A DNA stretch of 64,000 bases, from assembly GCF_900102815.1 (NCBI RefSeq), contig NZ_FNGF01000002.1, positions 1 to 64,000 on the forward strand, read 5' to 3'. The notes below the pieces were generated by a model. It did no database searches, had not been told where the DNA came from, and saw only the letters and a list, made by a program, of their open reading frames with translations. The stretch comes from Glycomyces sambucus. Its GTDB lineage: Bacteria > Actinomycetota > Actinomycetes > Mycobacteriales > Micromonosporaceae. Both the position numbers and the translations under genes were made by a program. Within the stretch, counting starts at the first letter, position 1. Each line of letters opens with the position of its first letter. Below are positions 47,032 to 54,940 of this stretch, piece by piece.

Positions 47032-47636
47032 CTTCATCGAGGCCGGTCGTCGACTGCTACTTCGACCCCGCCTGCCCCTTCGCCTGGATCACCTCCCGCT
47101 GGCTCCTGGAAGTGGAAAGAGCGACCCCGATCGACCTGCGCTTCAAGCTCATGAGCCTGTCCGTCCTCAACGAGGGCCGCGACCTGGAGCCCTGGTACCG
47201 CGAGTTCAACGACCGCGCCTGGGGACCCGCCCGCGTCTGCGCCGCCGCCGCGGCCGCGCACGGCCCCGGCGTCCTCCGCGACCTCTACACCGCCCTCGGC
47301 ACCCGCATCCACACCGGCCGCGACAAGGACTTCCCCGCCGTCATCGCCGCCGCCCTCGCCGAGACCGGCCTCCCCGCCGCGCTCGCCGACGCCGCGCACA
47401 CCGACGCCCACGACGGCCTCCTGCGCGCCGCCCACGCCGAGAGCCAGGCGGCCGCCGGAGAGGAGTCCGGCACGCCCGTCACCGCGATCGACGGCGCCGC
47501 GTTCTTCGGACCGGTCCTCTCCGCGATCCCCAAGGGCCCCGAGGCCGCCGAGCTCTTCGCGGCCCTGCGCACCCTCGCCGGGCAGCGCGCCTTCGCCGAG
47601 CTGAAGCGAGGCCGCGGTGACCTCGACTTCTCCTGA
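47022..47636 (+). CDS. DsbA-family, mycothiol-dependent nitroreductase-like protein (Rv2466c type)
   Basis: A 204-aa thioredoxin-fold protein of the DsbA/Rv2466c kind, in which mycothiol reduces an active-site thiol that acts on nitro-compounds and oxidants. It starts MEDTSSRPVVDCYFDPACPF; active site PACPFAWITSRWLLEVE; later LNEGRDLEPWY, GTRIHTGRDKDFPA and GTPVTAIDGAAFFGPVLS, with the cis-Pro. The usual CPWC is CPFA, so the second cysteine is missing. ATG 47022 is 7 bases after TATTAT (leaderless). ATG 47013 would start inside the -10 box. The MFS gene downstream overlaps by 20 bases. Confidence 0.9.
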   Translation: MEDTSSRPVVDCYFDPACPFAWITSRWLLEVERATPIDLRFKLMSLSVLNEGRDLEPWYREFNDRAWGPARVCAAAAAAHGPGVLRDLYTALGTRIHTGRDKDFPAVIAAALAETGLPAALADAAHTDAHDGLLRAAHAESQAAAGEESGTPVTAIDGAAFFGPVLSAIPKGPEAAELFAALRTLAGQRAFAELKRGRGDLDFS

Positions 47637-48864
47637 GGCCGTGCGGCGCCGCTTCATCGCCGCCAGCTTCGTCGACGCGCTCGGACAAGGCGTCTACGTG
47701 CCCCTCACCATGCTCTTCGTCCACGCCCTCACCGGCCAGACCCTCACCGCGATCGGCACCGGCCTCACCCTCGCCGGGCTCGGCGCCCTCGCCTCGATGC
47801 CCGCCGTCGGCTCCCTCATCGACCGGTTCGGCGGCAAGCGCGTCTACACCGGCGCGCTCGCCCTGCGCGCCATCGGGTTCGCGCTCTACCCGCTCGCCCA
47901 CTCCTACCCCGCGTTCCTCGCCGTCGCCCTCCTCCTCGCCGTCGCCATGTGGGCCTCCCCGCCGAGCCAGCAGTCCCTCATCGGCGACATCGCCGAAGGC
48001 GCCGAGCGCGACCGCCTCCTCGCCTGGGACCGGAGCCTGCGCAACGGCGGCATGGGCTTCGGCAGCCTCGCCGCCGCCGGGATGCTCGCCTTCGGCGGCA
48101 CCGCCACCGGGTTCCTCGCGGCGGCCGCCGTCCTCGCCGCCGCCTGCGCCGCCGCGGCCCTCATCGTCGCACGCCTCCCCGTCGCCCGCCGCGAGGCGCC
48201 CGCGCCCGAGGCCGCCCGCGGCGGCTACCGCGACGTCCTCGCCGACCGGCCCTACCTCGCGCTCACCGCCGCGAACTTCCTCATCGGCTTCGGCTACACC
48301 GCCCAGGCCATCGCCCTCCCGGTGTTCCTCACCCGCGACGTCGGGCTCCCCGACGCGCTCGCGGGCGCCGTCTTCGCCGTCAACACCGCCCTCGTGGCCG
48401 TCTTCGGCGTGCCCGTCGCCCGCGCCATGGCCCGGGCCCGCCGCGCCCGCGGTGCCGCCCTCGGCACGGTCGTCTTCGCGGCCTCCTTCGCCGCCTTCGC
48501 GCTCCTGCCCGCCCTCGGCGGCGGCGCCGTCGCGGTCCTCATCGTCGCGATCGTCTACACCGCAGGCGAACTCATCCACTCCGCACCCGCCCAGAGCCTC
48601 TCGGTGCAGGCCGCCCGCGACCACCTCAGAGGCCGCTACCTCTCGGTCTACCAGCTCTCGTGGTCCCTGTGCCGCACCGTCGCCCCCATGCTCCTCGGCC
48701 TGCTCCTCGACGCCGGGACGTGGCAGCTGTGGGCCGCGCTGGCCGCCGCCGTCCTCGCGGGCGGACTGATCCTCCTGTGCACCGAACGGGCCCTGCCCGC
48801 GGCCCCCGTTTTCAGCCGTTCGGCGGATACGTTGCGTACCGTCGCCGTCACGCGATCCGCGTAG
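47617..48864 (+). CDS. MFS transporter (drug/metabolite exporter type)
   Basis: A 415-aa MFS protein with about 12 helices. It has the MFS_1 features SLIDRFGGKRVYTGALALR (loop 2-3 motif A variant), a long helix pattern and RDHLRGRYLSVYQLSWSL near helix 10. It looks like an exporter (MdtH/YfcJ-like), not a sugar porter. GTG 47617 lies 20 bases inside the end of the nitroreductase gene, so both are translated from the same mRNA and under the MarR operators. A joint role in disposal of an oxidising or nitro compound is inference. Tail helices end at about residue 390, followed by a short Ser/Arg tail. Confidence 0.88.
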   Translation: MTSTSPEAVRRRFIAASFVDALGQGVYVPLTMLFVHALTGQTLTAIGTGLTLAGLGALASMPAVGSLIDRFGGKRVYTGALALRAIGFALYPLAHSYPAFLAVALLLAVAMWASPPSQQSLIGDIAEGAERDRLLAWDRSLRNGGMGFGSLAAAGMLAFGGTATGFLAAAAVLAAACAAAALIVARLPVARREAPAPEAARGGYRDVLADRPYLALTAANFLIGFGYTAQAIALPVFLTRDVGLPDALAGAVFAVNTALVAVFGVPVARAMARARRARGAALGTVVFAASFAAFALLPALGGGAVAVLIVAIVYTAGELIHSAPAQSLSVQAARDHLRGRYLSVYQLSWSLCRTVAPMLLGLLLDAGTWQLWAALAAAVLAGGLILLCTERALPAAPVFSRSADTLRTVAVTRSA

Positions 48865-48923
48865 CCTGGGAAGACGGCCGAGCCCCCGACGGCGCCGACC
48901 GCCCCTCCCGGAAGAAGGCACCC

Positions 48924-51353
48924 ATGTCGAAACTCCTCGTCACCCTGCGCACCCCCGGCGACCGCGACGCCGTCCGCGACGCCGGGGCCGAAGTCCTCGC
49001 CGAGTACCCCGACACCCTCCTCGTGTCGACCACCGCCCGGCAGGCCCGCGACCTCGCCGACCGCGGCGTCGAGACCGCGCCGCTCCCCGAGCAGCCCGTC
49101 CAGACCGCCGGCGCCAGCTTCGCGTTCGCCGCCGCGGTCGGCGCGCAGGAGCGGGTCGCCCTCGAACCCGAACCCGGCCGCACCGCCTACTGGCTCGTCA
49201 AGCTCATCGGCCCGCCGACCGCCGACTGGCTCGACGAGCTCTCCGCCGCGGGCGCCGCGATCCACGGCAGCCTCTCCGGCTTCACGCTCCTGGTCGGCGC
49301 GCTCCCCGAACGCGTGCAGGCGATCCGGGACCTCCCGCGGGTCGAGGAGGTCACCCCCTACCGGCCCGCGATGAAGGTCTCCACCAAGCTCCGGCAGCTC
49401 CCGCGCGAACTCGGCGCCGCCCAGCTCGCCGCCGTCGACCCCGACGCGTTCGCCGACGACGCCCTCCAGATGGTCGAGGTCTCCGTCTTCCCCGGCGAGG
49501 ACACGGGCGCGCTCGCCGCCCGCATCCGCCGCTCCGGCGGCACCGTCCTCACCGCCCTGCCCTCCTCGGTCGTCGCCAGCCTGCCCCGGCCCGTCATCTC
49601 CGACCTCGCCGACCTCCAAGGCGTGCAGGCGATCGTGCCCTACGCGTTCTCCCGGACCAGCAACGACCGCGCCGCCGCCGTCATGGGCGTCCCCGACGAC
49701 CGGGTCTTCGCCGGGCTCCCCCTCACCGGCGAGGGCCAGATCGTCGCCGTCTGCGACTCCGGCCTCGACAACGGCGACCCCGAGACCGTCCACCCCGACG
49801 TGCGCGGGCGCGTCGCCGGGATCACCTCCTGGCCCACCCGCGCGGTCCTCGCCCCCTTCACCAACGACCCGCCCGCCCACGACGACGGCCCCGCCGACAT
49901 CGAGTCCGGCCACGGCACCCACGTCACCGGCTCCGTCCTCGGCAACGGCGAGGCCGCGCGCCTCGCCGGCGCCGGACCCGTCCCCGCCGGGATCGCCCCC
50001 GGCGCCCAGGTCTTCTTCCAGGCCATCGCGCAGCGCATCCGCTGGAAGTCCCGCGGCGAACTCGCCGCCGCCGGGCTCCAGCCCTTCACGTTCCCCTGGC
50101 CCCCACCCGAATCGGGGCTCTACGGCATCCCCGGCGACATCGCCGACCTCTTCGCCGAGGCGTACGAGGCCGGCGCCCGCGTCCACACCAACTCCTGGGG
50201 CGCCCCCCTCGCGGGCGAGTACAGCCAGAACGCCCGCTCCGTGGACGCCTTCACCTGGCACCACCCCGACATGCTCGTCCTCTTCGCCGCCGGCAACGAC
50301 GGCGAGGACACCGACGCGGACGGCCAGATCGACCGCGACTCCATGGGCTCGCCCGGCACCGCCAAGAACTGCCTCACCGTGGGCGCCAGCGAGAACGACC
50401 GGCCGCCCGGCTCCGACCCCGCGCCCGGCCTCGACCGGAACTGGAGCGACTGGTCCGGCTACCCCAAGCTCGCCGCCGCCGGGCACGTCTCCGACAACAT
50501 CGACGGCATGGCCGCGTTCTCCTCCCGCGGCCCCACCGACGACCTCCGCATCAAGCCCGACGTGGTCGCCCCCGGCACCAACGTCCTCTCCATGCTCACC
50601 TCCGTCTACGACGGCGACGGCGAACCCCTTTGGGGCCGCCTGCCCGAGGACCACCCCCTGCGCGACCGCTACTGCTGGAGCGGCGGCACCAGCATGGCCA
50701 CGCCCCTCGTCGCGGGCGCCGCCGCGCTCGTGCGCCAGCGCCTCGCCGCCGCCGGCCACGTCGAGGACGGCCGCCGCCCCTCCGGCGCGCTCCTCAAGGC
50801 GCTCCTGGTCAACGGCGCCGTCCCGCTCACCGGCCAGTACCAGGGCGAGGTCCCCGCCGGGCCCAACCCCGTCTCCGGCTTCGGCCGCGTCGACGTCACC
50901 GGCGCCGTCGGCCCCGAGCAGCGGGTCGCCTTCGCCGACGCCCCCGACCACGCCGTCGCCACCGGCGAGATCCGCACCTTCCGCATCGAGGCCGCCGACG
51001 CCTCCCGGCCCCTCAAGGCCACCCTCGTGTGGACCGACGCGCCCTCCCTCGAAGGGCTCGGCGGCCTCGTCAACGAGCTGTACCTCCAGCTCGAGACCCC
51101 TTCGGGGGAGGTCCGCAACTGGGACGCGAACCCGGTCACCCGCGTCACCAACAACGTCCAGCAGATCACCGTCGCCGCCCCCGGGCCCGGCGTCTACACC
51201 GTCCGCGTCCGCGGCGTCTCCGTCACCGAGCACGCGCCCGGCGCGGCCCCCGCGGGCGGGCTCCGCCAGGACTTCGCGCTTGCGGTCGCCAACGCCGCGC
51301 CCGAAGGCGGGGGAGGGGAGGCGCTCTGGGCGGTCGCGCCTACGGCCTCGTGA
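48924..51353 (+). CDS. Subtilisin-like serine protease (S8) without signal peptide
   Basis: An 809-aa protein. The first 250 residues form two inhibitor- or pro-like domains. Each contains a repeated core: GAAIHGSLSGFTLLVGALPE and GGTVLTALPSSVVASLPRPV, suggesting a duplicated propeptide. The catalytic triad is D278 (VAVCDSGLDNGDPE), H330 (SGHGTHVTGSV) and S590 (SGGTSMATPLVAGAAALVRQ), with Asn in FAAGNDG. After it comes a beta-rich domain (about 660-800) like the C-terminal jelly roll of KP-43-type subtilases. There is no signal peptide: the start MSKLLVTLRTPGDRDAVRDA is soluble. ATG 48924 follows GAAGAAGG. Its end overlaps the end of the convergent gene by 14 bases. Confidence 0.88.
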   Translation: MSKLLVTLRTPGDRDAVRDAGAEVLAEYPDTLLVSTTARQARDLADRGVETAPLPEQPVQTAGASFAFAAAVGAQERVALEPEPGRTAYWLVKLIGPPTADWLDELSAAGAAIHGSLSGFTLLVGALPERVQAIRDLPRVEEVTPYRPAMKVSTKLRQLPRELGAAQLAAVDPDAFADDALQMVEVSVFPGEDTGALAARIRRSGGTVLTALPSSVVASLPRPVISDLADLQGVQAIVPYAFSRTSNDRAAAVMGVPDDRVFAGLPLTGEGQIVAVCDSGLDNGDPETVHPDVRGRVAGITSWPTRAVLAPFTNDPPAHDDGPADIESGHGTHVTGSVLGNGEAARLAGAGPVPAGIAPGAQVFFQAIAQRIRWKSRGELAAAGLQPFTFPWPPPESGLYGIPGDIADLFAEAYEAGARVHTNSWGAPLAGEYSQNARSVDAFTWHHPDMLVLFAAGNDGEDTDADGQIDRDSMGSPGTAKNCLTVGASENDRPPGSDPAPGLDRNWSDWSGYPKLAAAGHVSDNIDGMAAFSSRGPTDDLRIKPDVVAPGTNVLSMLTSVYDGDGEPLWGRLPEDHPLRDRYCWSGGTSMATPLVAGAAALVRQRLAAAGHVEDGRRPSGALLKALLVNGAVPLTGQYQGEVPAGPNPVSGFGRVDVTGAVGPEQRVAFADAPDHAVATGEIRTFRIEAADASRPLKATLVWTDAPSLEGLGGLVNELYLQLETPSGEVRNWDANPVTRVTNNVQQITVAAPGPGVYTVRVRGVSVTEHAPGAAPAGGLRQDFALAVANAAPEGGGGEALWAVAPTAS

Positions 51354-51669
51354 CCGGGCCGCGGGCCATCGGGGGCCGGAACAGGATCTCGACGTAGACG
51401 ATCCGCTCGTGCAGCACGTCCAGGACGAGCATGCCCTCCTCGGGGTCGAGCAGCACGTTCCGGTGCCCCGGCCCGTACGGCTGCCCCTCGGGGTGCGGCG
51501 CGGTGCGCACGCTCTGGCAGAAGTCGTCCGCGCACCCGCACTCGGCCACGATCCGCAGGTCCCGCACGGCGATCGACAGGTACCGCTCGCCCTCGCCCTC
51601 CAGCAGCCGCACCAGCTCCTCGACGAGGTCCGGGTACACCTCGCGCAGCAGCGGGCCCTCGTCCTCCAT
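51340..51669 (-). CDS. Conserved-looking small protein, unknown function
   Basis: A 109-aa soluble alpha/beta protein. It begins MEDEGPLLREVYPDLVEELV and contains RYLSIAVRDLRIVAECGCAD, a Cys cluster CGCADDFC, PHPEGQPYGPGHRNVLLDPE, and a C-terminal beta part MLVLDVLHERIVYVEILFRP. The C-x-C-x4-C could bind metal. ATG 51669 has TAGAAT 7 bases upstream (51682-51677) and no ribosome binding site. I do not recognise the family. Confidence 0.75.
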   Translation of the reverse strand: MEDEGPLLREVYPDLVEELVRLLEGEGERYLSIAVRDLRIVAECGCADDFCQSVRTAPHPEGQPYGPGHRNVLLDPEEGMLVLDVLHERIVYVEILFRPPMARGPVTRP

Positions 51670-51783
51670 GGGCCCGATTCTAGAACCGGGCCGCCGCGCG
51701 GGCCGGACTCGCGGTCCGCGCCCGAACGCGCTGGCGGCCCGCGCCCGCGGCCGGTACCGTGTCAGCCGACGGAAGGACGCCTG

Positions 51784-51870
51784 TTGACCGGAACCGAGAC
51801 CCCCTGCGACGCGCACGCCCCCGATGGGGTCCCCGCCGGCCTCGTCCCCGCCGGGCGGGCCGAGCGGTGA
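51784..51870 (+). CDS. Possible 28-codon leader ORF coupled to the serine hydrolase gene
   Basis: TTG 51784 follows GGAAGGA (51770-51776) at 7 bases, and a -10-like TACCGT lies at 51752-51757. The frame reads 28 residues (MTGTETPCDAHAPDGVPAGL plus 8 more) and ends in TGA that overlaps the GTG of the downstream gene as GTGA. This is a translational-coupling layout, but the frame is short and Pro/Ala/Gly-rich. Confidence 0.35.
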   Translation: MTGTETPCDAHAPDGVPAGLVPAGRAER

Positions 51871-52721
51871 TCGAGGACTTCTTCGCGCCGCTCGGGGCCC
51901 GCGCGCACGTCCACGTCAGGGACCTCGCCGACGGGCGCGGCCTCGGCGCGGGCGAGGACGAGCCGGTGATCCTCGTGTCCGTCGTCAAGCTCTTCATCGC
52001 CTGGGAGTTCCGCCGCCAGGTCGCCGAGGGCCTGGTCGACCCCGCCGCGCCCGTGCGCGTCACCGCCGCCGACCGCCTCGGCGGCACCGGCACCGCGGGG
52101 TTCCTCTACGACGCGCAGATCAGCGTGTGGGACCTCGCGGCCCTCATGATGGAGGTCTCCGACAACTCCGCGGCCGACCTCGTCGCCCGCCGCATCGGGC
52201 TCGGCTCCCTGCGGTCCCTGCCGTCCCGCCTGGGGCTCAAGGGCACCCGGCTCATCGGCTCCCCGCGCACCATCCTGGAGGACGTCGCCAAGGACCTCGG
52301 GATCGCCGGCATCGACGCGCTCGCGCACGTCCTCGACAGCGGCTCGGTGACCACCGACGAGCTGCGCGCCACGAGCGCCTGGGACCCCGACCGGACCAAC
52401 GTCTCCACGCCCGCCGACCTCACCGAGTTCCTGCGGCAGGTCTGGAACGGGCCCGCGGCCGTCGCCGCCGACATGCGCACCTGGATGCGCCGCCAGCTCA
52501 CCGGCGGGCGCCTCTCCCGGCTCGCCCCCAGCGAGGTCGAGGTCCACGGCCGCTCCGGGTCGCTGCCCGGCTGGCTCAACGAGGTCGCCGTCTGGGAGTG
52601 GCCCGACGGGCGCCGCCACGCGCTCGCGGTCTTCGCGCGGCCCACGCGCGGGAACTTCCGGGAGGTCGAGCTCGCCATGAGCCGCGCCGCCCTCGCGCTC
52701 ACCGAGGCGATCTCGGAGTAG
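51867..52721 (+). CDS. Beta-lactamase-like serine hydrolase (class A fold)
   Basis: A 284-aa soluble hydrolase of the class A beta-lactamase/transpeptidase-like group. It has S38-V-V-K41 (SxxK) in ILVSVVKLFIAWEF, S98-D-N (SDN) in MMEVSDNSAADLVARR and an R-S-G in EVHGRSGSLPGWLNEVAVWE in the KTG place. No signal peptide is seen from GTG 51867. The class A Glu166 loop is not obvious, so beta-lactamase activity is doubtful; esterase or other acyl hydrolase is as likely. Start GTG overlaps the stop of the small upstream frame; no other binding site is near. Confidence 0.83.
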   Translation: MIEDFFAPLGARAHVHVRDLADGRGLGAGEDEPVILVSVVKLFIAWEFRRQVAEGLVDPAAPVRVTAADRLGGTGTAGFLYDAQISVWDLAALMMEVSDNSAADLVARRIGLGSLRSLPSRLGLKGTRLIGSPRTILEDVAKDLGIAGIDALAHVLDSGSVTTDELRATSAWDPDRTNVSTPADLTEFLRQVWNGPAAVAADMRTWMRRQLTGGRLSRLAPSEVEVHGRSGSLPGWLNEVAVWEWPDGRRHALAVFARPTRGNFREVELAMSRAALALTEAISE

Positions 52722-52742
52722 TCCGAGTCCAGCGGCGGGCGC

Positions 52743-53051
52743 TCAGTAGATCGAGGTCCACGGGCGCGGCGGGCGCTCGGTGTCGGCCTCGGCCGCGCGC
52801 TTGACCAGGCTCCGCATCCGCTGATGGCGCCGCAGCAGCTCCGGCGCCTCCCGCATGAGCACGTGCCCGGCCGGGGTCAGCGCCACCTGCCCGCCGCTGC
52901 GGTCGAACAGCTCCGCGTCGAGCTCCTTCTCCAGCCGCCGGATGCGCTGGCTCAGCGGCGGCTGCTCCATGCCCAACCGCTCCGCGGCCCGGCCGAAGTG
53001 ACGTTCTTCACCTACCGCCAGGAAGCACTCCAGATGCCGCATGATGTCCAC
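52743..53051 (-). CDS. LysR-type DNA-binding domain only (truncated or natural mini-regulator)
   Basis: A 102-aa protein that is just the winged helix of a LysR regulator: MDIMRHLECFLAVGEERHFGRAA, EQPPLSQRIRRLEKELDAEL and FDRSGGQVALTPAG, then a linker helix to residue 90 and a short end PPRPWTSIY. LysR proteins are usually near 300 aa with an effector domain, which is missing; no remnant of it follows within the 22 bases to the next gene. GTG 53051 or ATG 53042 may be the start. It is divergent from the Tat-signal metallo-hydrolase. Confidence 0.85.
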   Translation of the reverse strand: MDIMRHLECFLAVGEERHFGRAAERLGMEQPPLSQRIRRLEKELDAELFDRSGGQVALTPAGHVLMREAPELLRRHQRMRSLVKRAAEADTERPPRPWTSIY

Positions 53052-53060
53052 CGAGCCACG

Positions 53061-53098
53061 ATATCAATCCGCGTATCACGTCATGGGCGCGTTGATAT
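53061..53098. promoter_or_regulatory. Candidate LysR-type operator
   Basis: ATATCAA (53061-53067) and TTGATAT (53092-53098) form an inverted repeat with 24 bases between; GTATCAC (53073-53079) is a further related half-site. The region is the 83-base gap between the LysR-like gene and the divergent metallo-hydrolase operon. LysR boxes are often AT-rich dyads of this sort. Confidence 0.5.
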
Positions 53099-53134
53099 TG
53101 GACGGATCGGGCGTCACCGGCTTGACTGTCGGCC

Positions 53135-54082
53135 ATGACCACGAACGCAGACCGATCCCCGGCGCTCCGGCGCCGCAACCTCCTCAAGGGCACCGGCGCC
53201 GCCGCCGTCGCCGCGGCGGCCGTGGGGGGCGGCGTCGCCGCGGCCCAGACCGACACCGCGGGCGTGCGCCTGCGCTGGCTGGGCACGAACGCCTGGGAGT
53301 TCACGACCGAGACCGCGACCGTGCTCATCGACCCGTGGGTGAGCCGCTTCCCGACCGGCGCGTACTCCTCTCCCGGGGGCGCCGACCCCGAGACCCGCAT
53401 CGAGGTCCACGAGGACGTCATCGACGAGCACCTGCCGAAGGCCGACACCATCCTCGTCACGCACGGGCACTGGGACCACATCGCCGACGTCCCCTACCTC
53501 GCGGCGCGGACCGGCGCCACGGTGCTCGGCACCGAGACGCACCTCAACCTCATGCGGGCCATGGACGCCCCCGACGCCCAGCTCTGCCAGGTCGGCGGCG
53601 GGGAGCTGTACCAGTTCGACGGCTACACCGTCGAGGTCTTCCGCTCCTCCCACTCCACCACCGGCGAGCACAAGCGGATCCAGTTCGGCGGCACCCGCCC
53701 GGCCGAGGTCCCCAAGCGCCCCAAGAAGATCAAGGACCTCGTGGAGGGCGGCAGCCTCACCTACCTGATCGACTTCGGGAGCGTCTCCTTCTTCAGCATG
53801 GGGTCGGCGAGCTTCCACGAGCACGAGATCGCGGGCATCCGCCCGACGGTGCTGTTCCTCCAGCCCGGCGGCGGCCACACCCCCGACTTCGTCGAGCGCG
53901 CCCTGGAGGCCACCGGCTTCCCGCCGTACGTGGTCGCCTCCCACTGGGACGACTTCGACCAGCCGCTCACCGAGCCCGGCGTCAAGGGCGGCGACTGGGA
54001 GGCCCTGCGCGACCGCGTGGCCGCCGCGAGCCCCGACACCGAGTTCCTGCTCATCGACCACCTGGAGAGCCATGAGTTCTGA
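53135..54082 (+). CDS. Metallo-beta-lactamase-fold hydrolase with Tat signal (paralogue 1)
   Basis: A 315-aa protein of the UlaG-like MBL group. The N-terminus has a twin-arginine signal, SPALRRRNLLKGTGAAAVA, then a hydrophobic stretch and AAAQTD, a likely cleavage area near residue 38. The metal site is in TILVTHGHWDHIADVPYL (H-x-H-x-D-H) with later ligands in FRSSHSTTGEH and ASHWDDFD. It is about 60% identical by eye to the next gene over the mature part. ATG 53135 has no clear ribosome binding site. TatA/TatC are encoded at 27.5 kb. Substrate unknown. Confidence 0.9.
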   Translation: MTTNADRSPALRRRNLLKGTGAAAVAAAAVGGGVAAAQTDTAGVRLRWLGTNAWEFTTETATVLIDPWVSRFPTGAYSSPGGADPETRIEVHEDVIDEHLPKADTILVTHGHWDHIADVPYLAARTGATVLGTETHLNLMRAMDAPDAQLCQVGGGELYQFDGYTVEVFRSSHSTTGEHKRIQFGGTRPAEVPKRPKKIKDLVEGGSLTYLIDFGSVSFFSMGSASFHEHEIAGIRPTVLFLQPGGGHTPDFVERALEATGFPPYVVASHWDDFDQPLTEPGVKGGDWEALRDRVAAASPDTEFLLIDHLESHEF

Positions 54083-54905
54083 GGTCACCGTCCGCTGGCT
54101 CGGCACCAACGCCTGGGAGGTCACCGGGAACGGCGCGACCGTGCTGGTCGACCCGTACGTCTCGCGCACCTACACCGGCGCCACCGTGCCCGGCGAGTTC
54201 GACCCGGACACGCCGATCACCGTGGACGAGGGCGAGGTCGACAAGTACGTCACCGCGGCCGACAGCATCCTCATCACGCACGCGCACTTCGACCACATCG
54301 CCGACGTCCCGTACGTCGCCGCGAAGACCGGCGCCACGGTGCTCGGCACCGAGACGCACCTGAACCTGCTGCGCGCCATGGACGCGCCCGACGAGCAGCT
54401 CGCGCAGGTCGGGGGCGGGGAGCTCTACCGGTTCGACGGCTACACCGTCGAGGTCTTCCGCTCCTCCCACGGGGTCTCGGGCGAGCACAAGACGCTGCTG
54501 TTCCCGGGCACGCGCCCCGGTGCGGTCCCCAAGCGCCCCAGGAAGATCAAGGACCTCGTGGAGGGCGGCAGCCTCGCCTACCTCGTGACCTTCGGGGAGA
54601 CCTCGCTGTTCTTCAACGGCCTGCCGTCGTTCCACGAGCGGGAGGTCGCGGGCGTCGAGCCCACGGTGCTGTTCATGCAGGGCCCCAACCCGAACTACCC
54701 GGACTACGTGGAGCGGATGCTCGCCGCCACCGGGTACCCGCCGCACATCGTGCCGACCCACTGGGACGACTACGAGCTGCCGCTGGACGAGCCGGCCGTC
54801 GACCTGTTCGGCGCGGCCGCGCTGGGGGAGCTGGTCGCCGCGGCCAGCCCCGGCTCCGAGTGGGTCCTGCTGGACCACCTGGAGTCGCACACGTTCGGCG
54901 CCTGA
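54072..54905 (+). CDS. Metallo-beta-lactamase-fold hydrolase, cytoplasmic (paralogue 2)
   Basis: A 277-aa paralogue that starts directly with the fold (MSSEVTVRWLGTNAWEVTGN) and has no signal. The metal motif is SILITHAHFDHIADVPYV, then FRSSHGVSGEH and PTHWDDYE. Long blocks are identical to paralogue 1: ATVLGTETHLNL, RAMDAPD, FDGYTVEVFRSSH, KIKDLVEGGS. ATG 54072 lies 11 bases inside the end of paralogue 1, so the two are translated together as a tandem duplication with one exported and one cytoplasmic enzyme. Confidence 0.92.
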   Translation: MSSEVTVRWLGTNAWEVTGNGATVLVDPYVSRTYTGATVPGEFDPDTPITVDEGEVDKYVTAADSILITHAHFDHIADVPYVAAKTGATVLGTETHLNLLRAMDAPDEQLAQVGGGELYRFDGYTVEVFRSSHGVSGEHKTLLFPGTRPGAVPKRPRKIKDLVEGGSLAYLVTFGETSLFFNGLPSFHEREVAGVEPTVLFMQGPNPNYPDYVERMLAATGYPPHIVPTHWDDYELPLDEPAVDLFGAAALGELVAAASPGSEWVLLDHLESHTFGA

Positions 54906-54911
54906 CCGACC

Positions 54912-54935
54912 GGGGCCGCGTTCGCGCGCGGCCCC
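54912..54935. terminator. Terminator between metallo-hydrolase operon and histidine kinase
   Basis: Nine-bp stem GGGGCCGCG / CGCGGCCCC with a 6-base loop TTCGCG, 7 bases after the stop of paralogue 2 and 6 bases before the convergent kinase end. Confidence 0.75.
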
Positions 54936-54940
54936 GCGGG

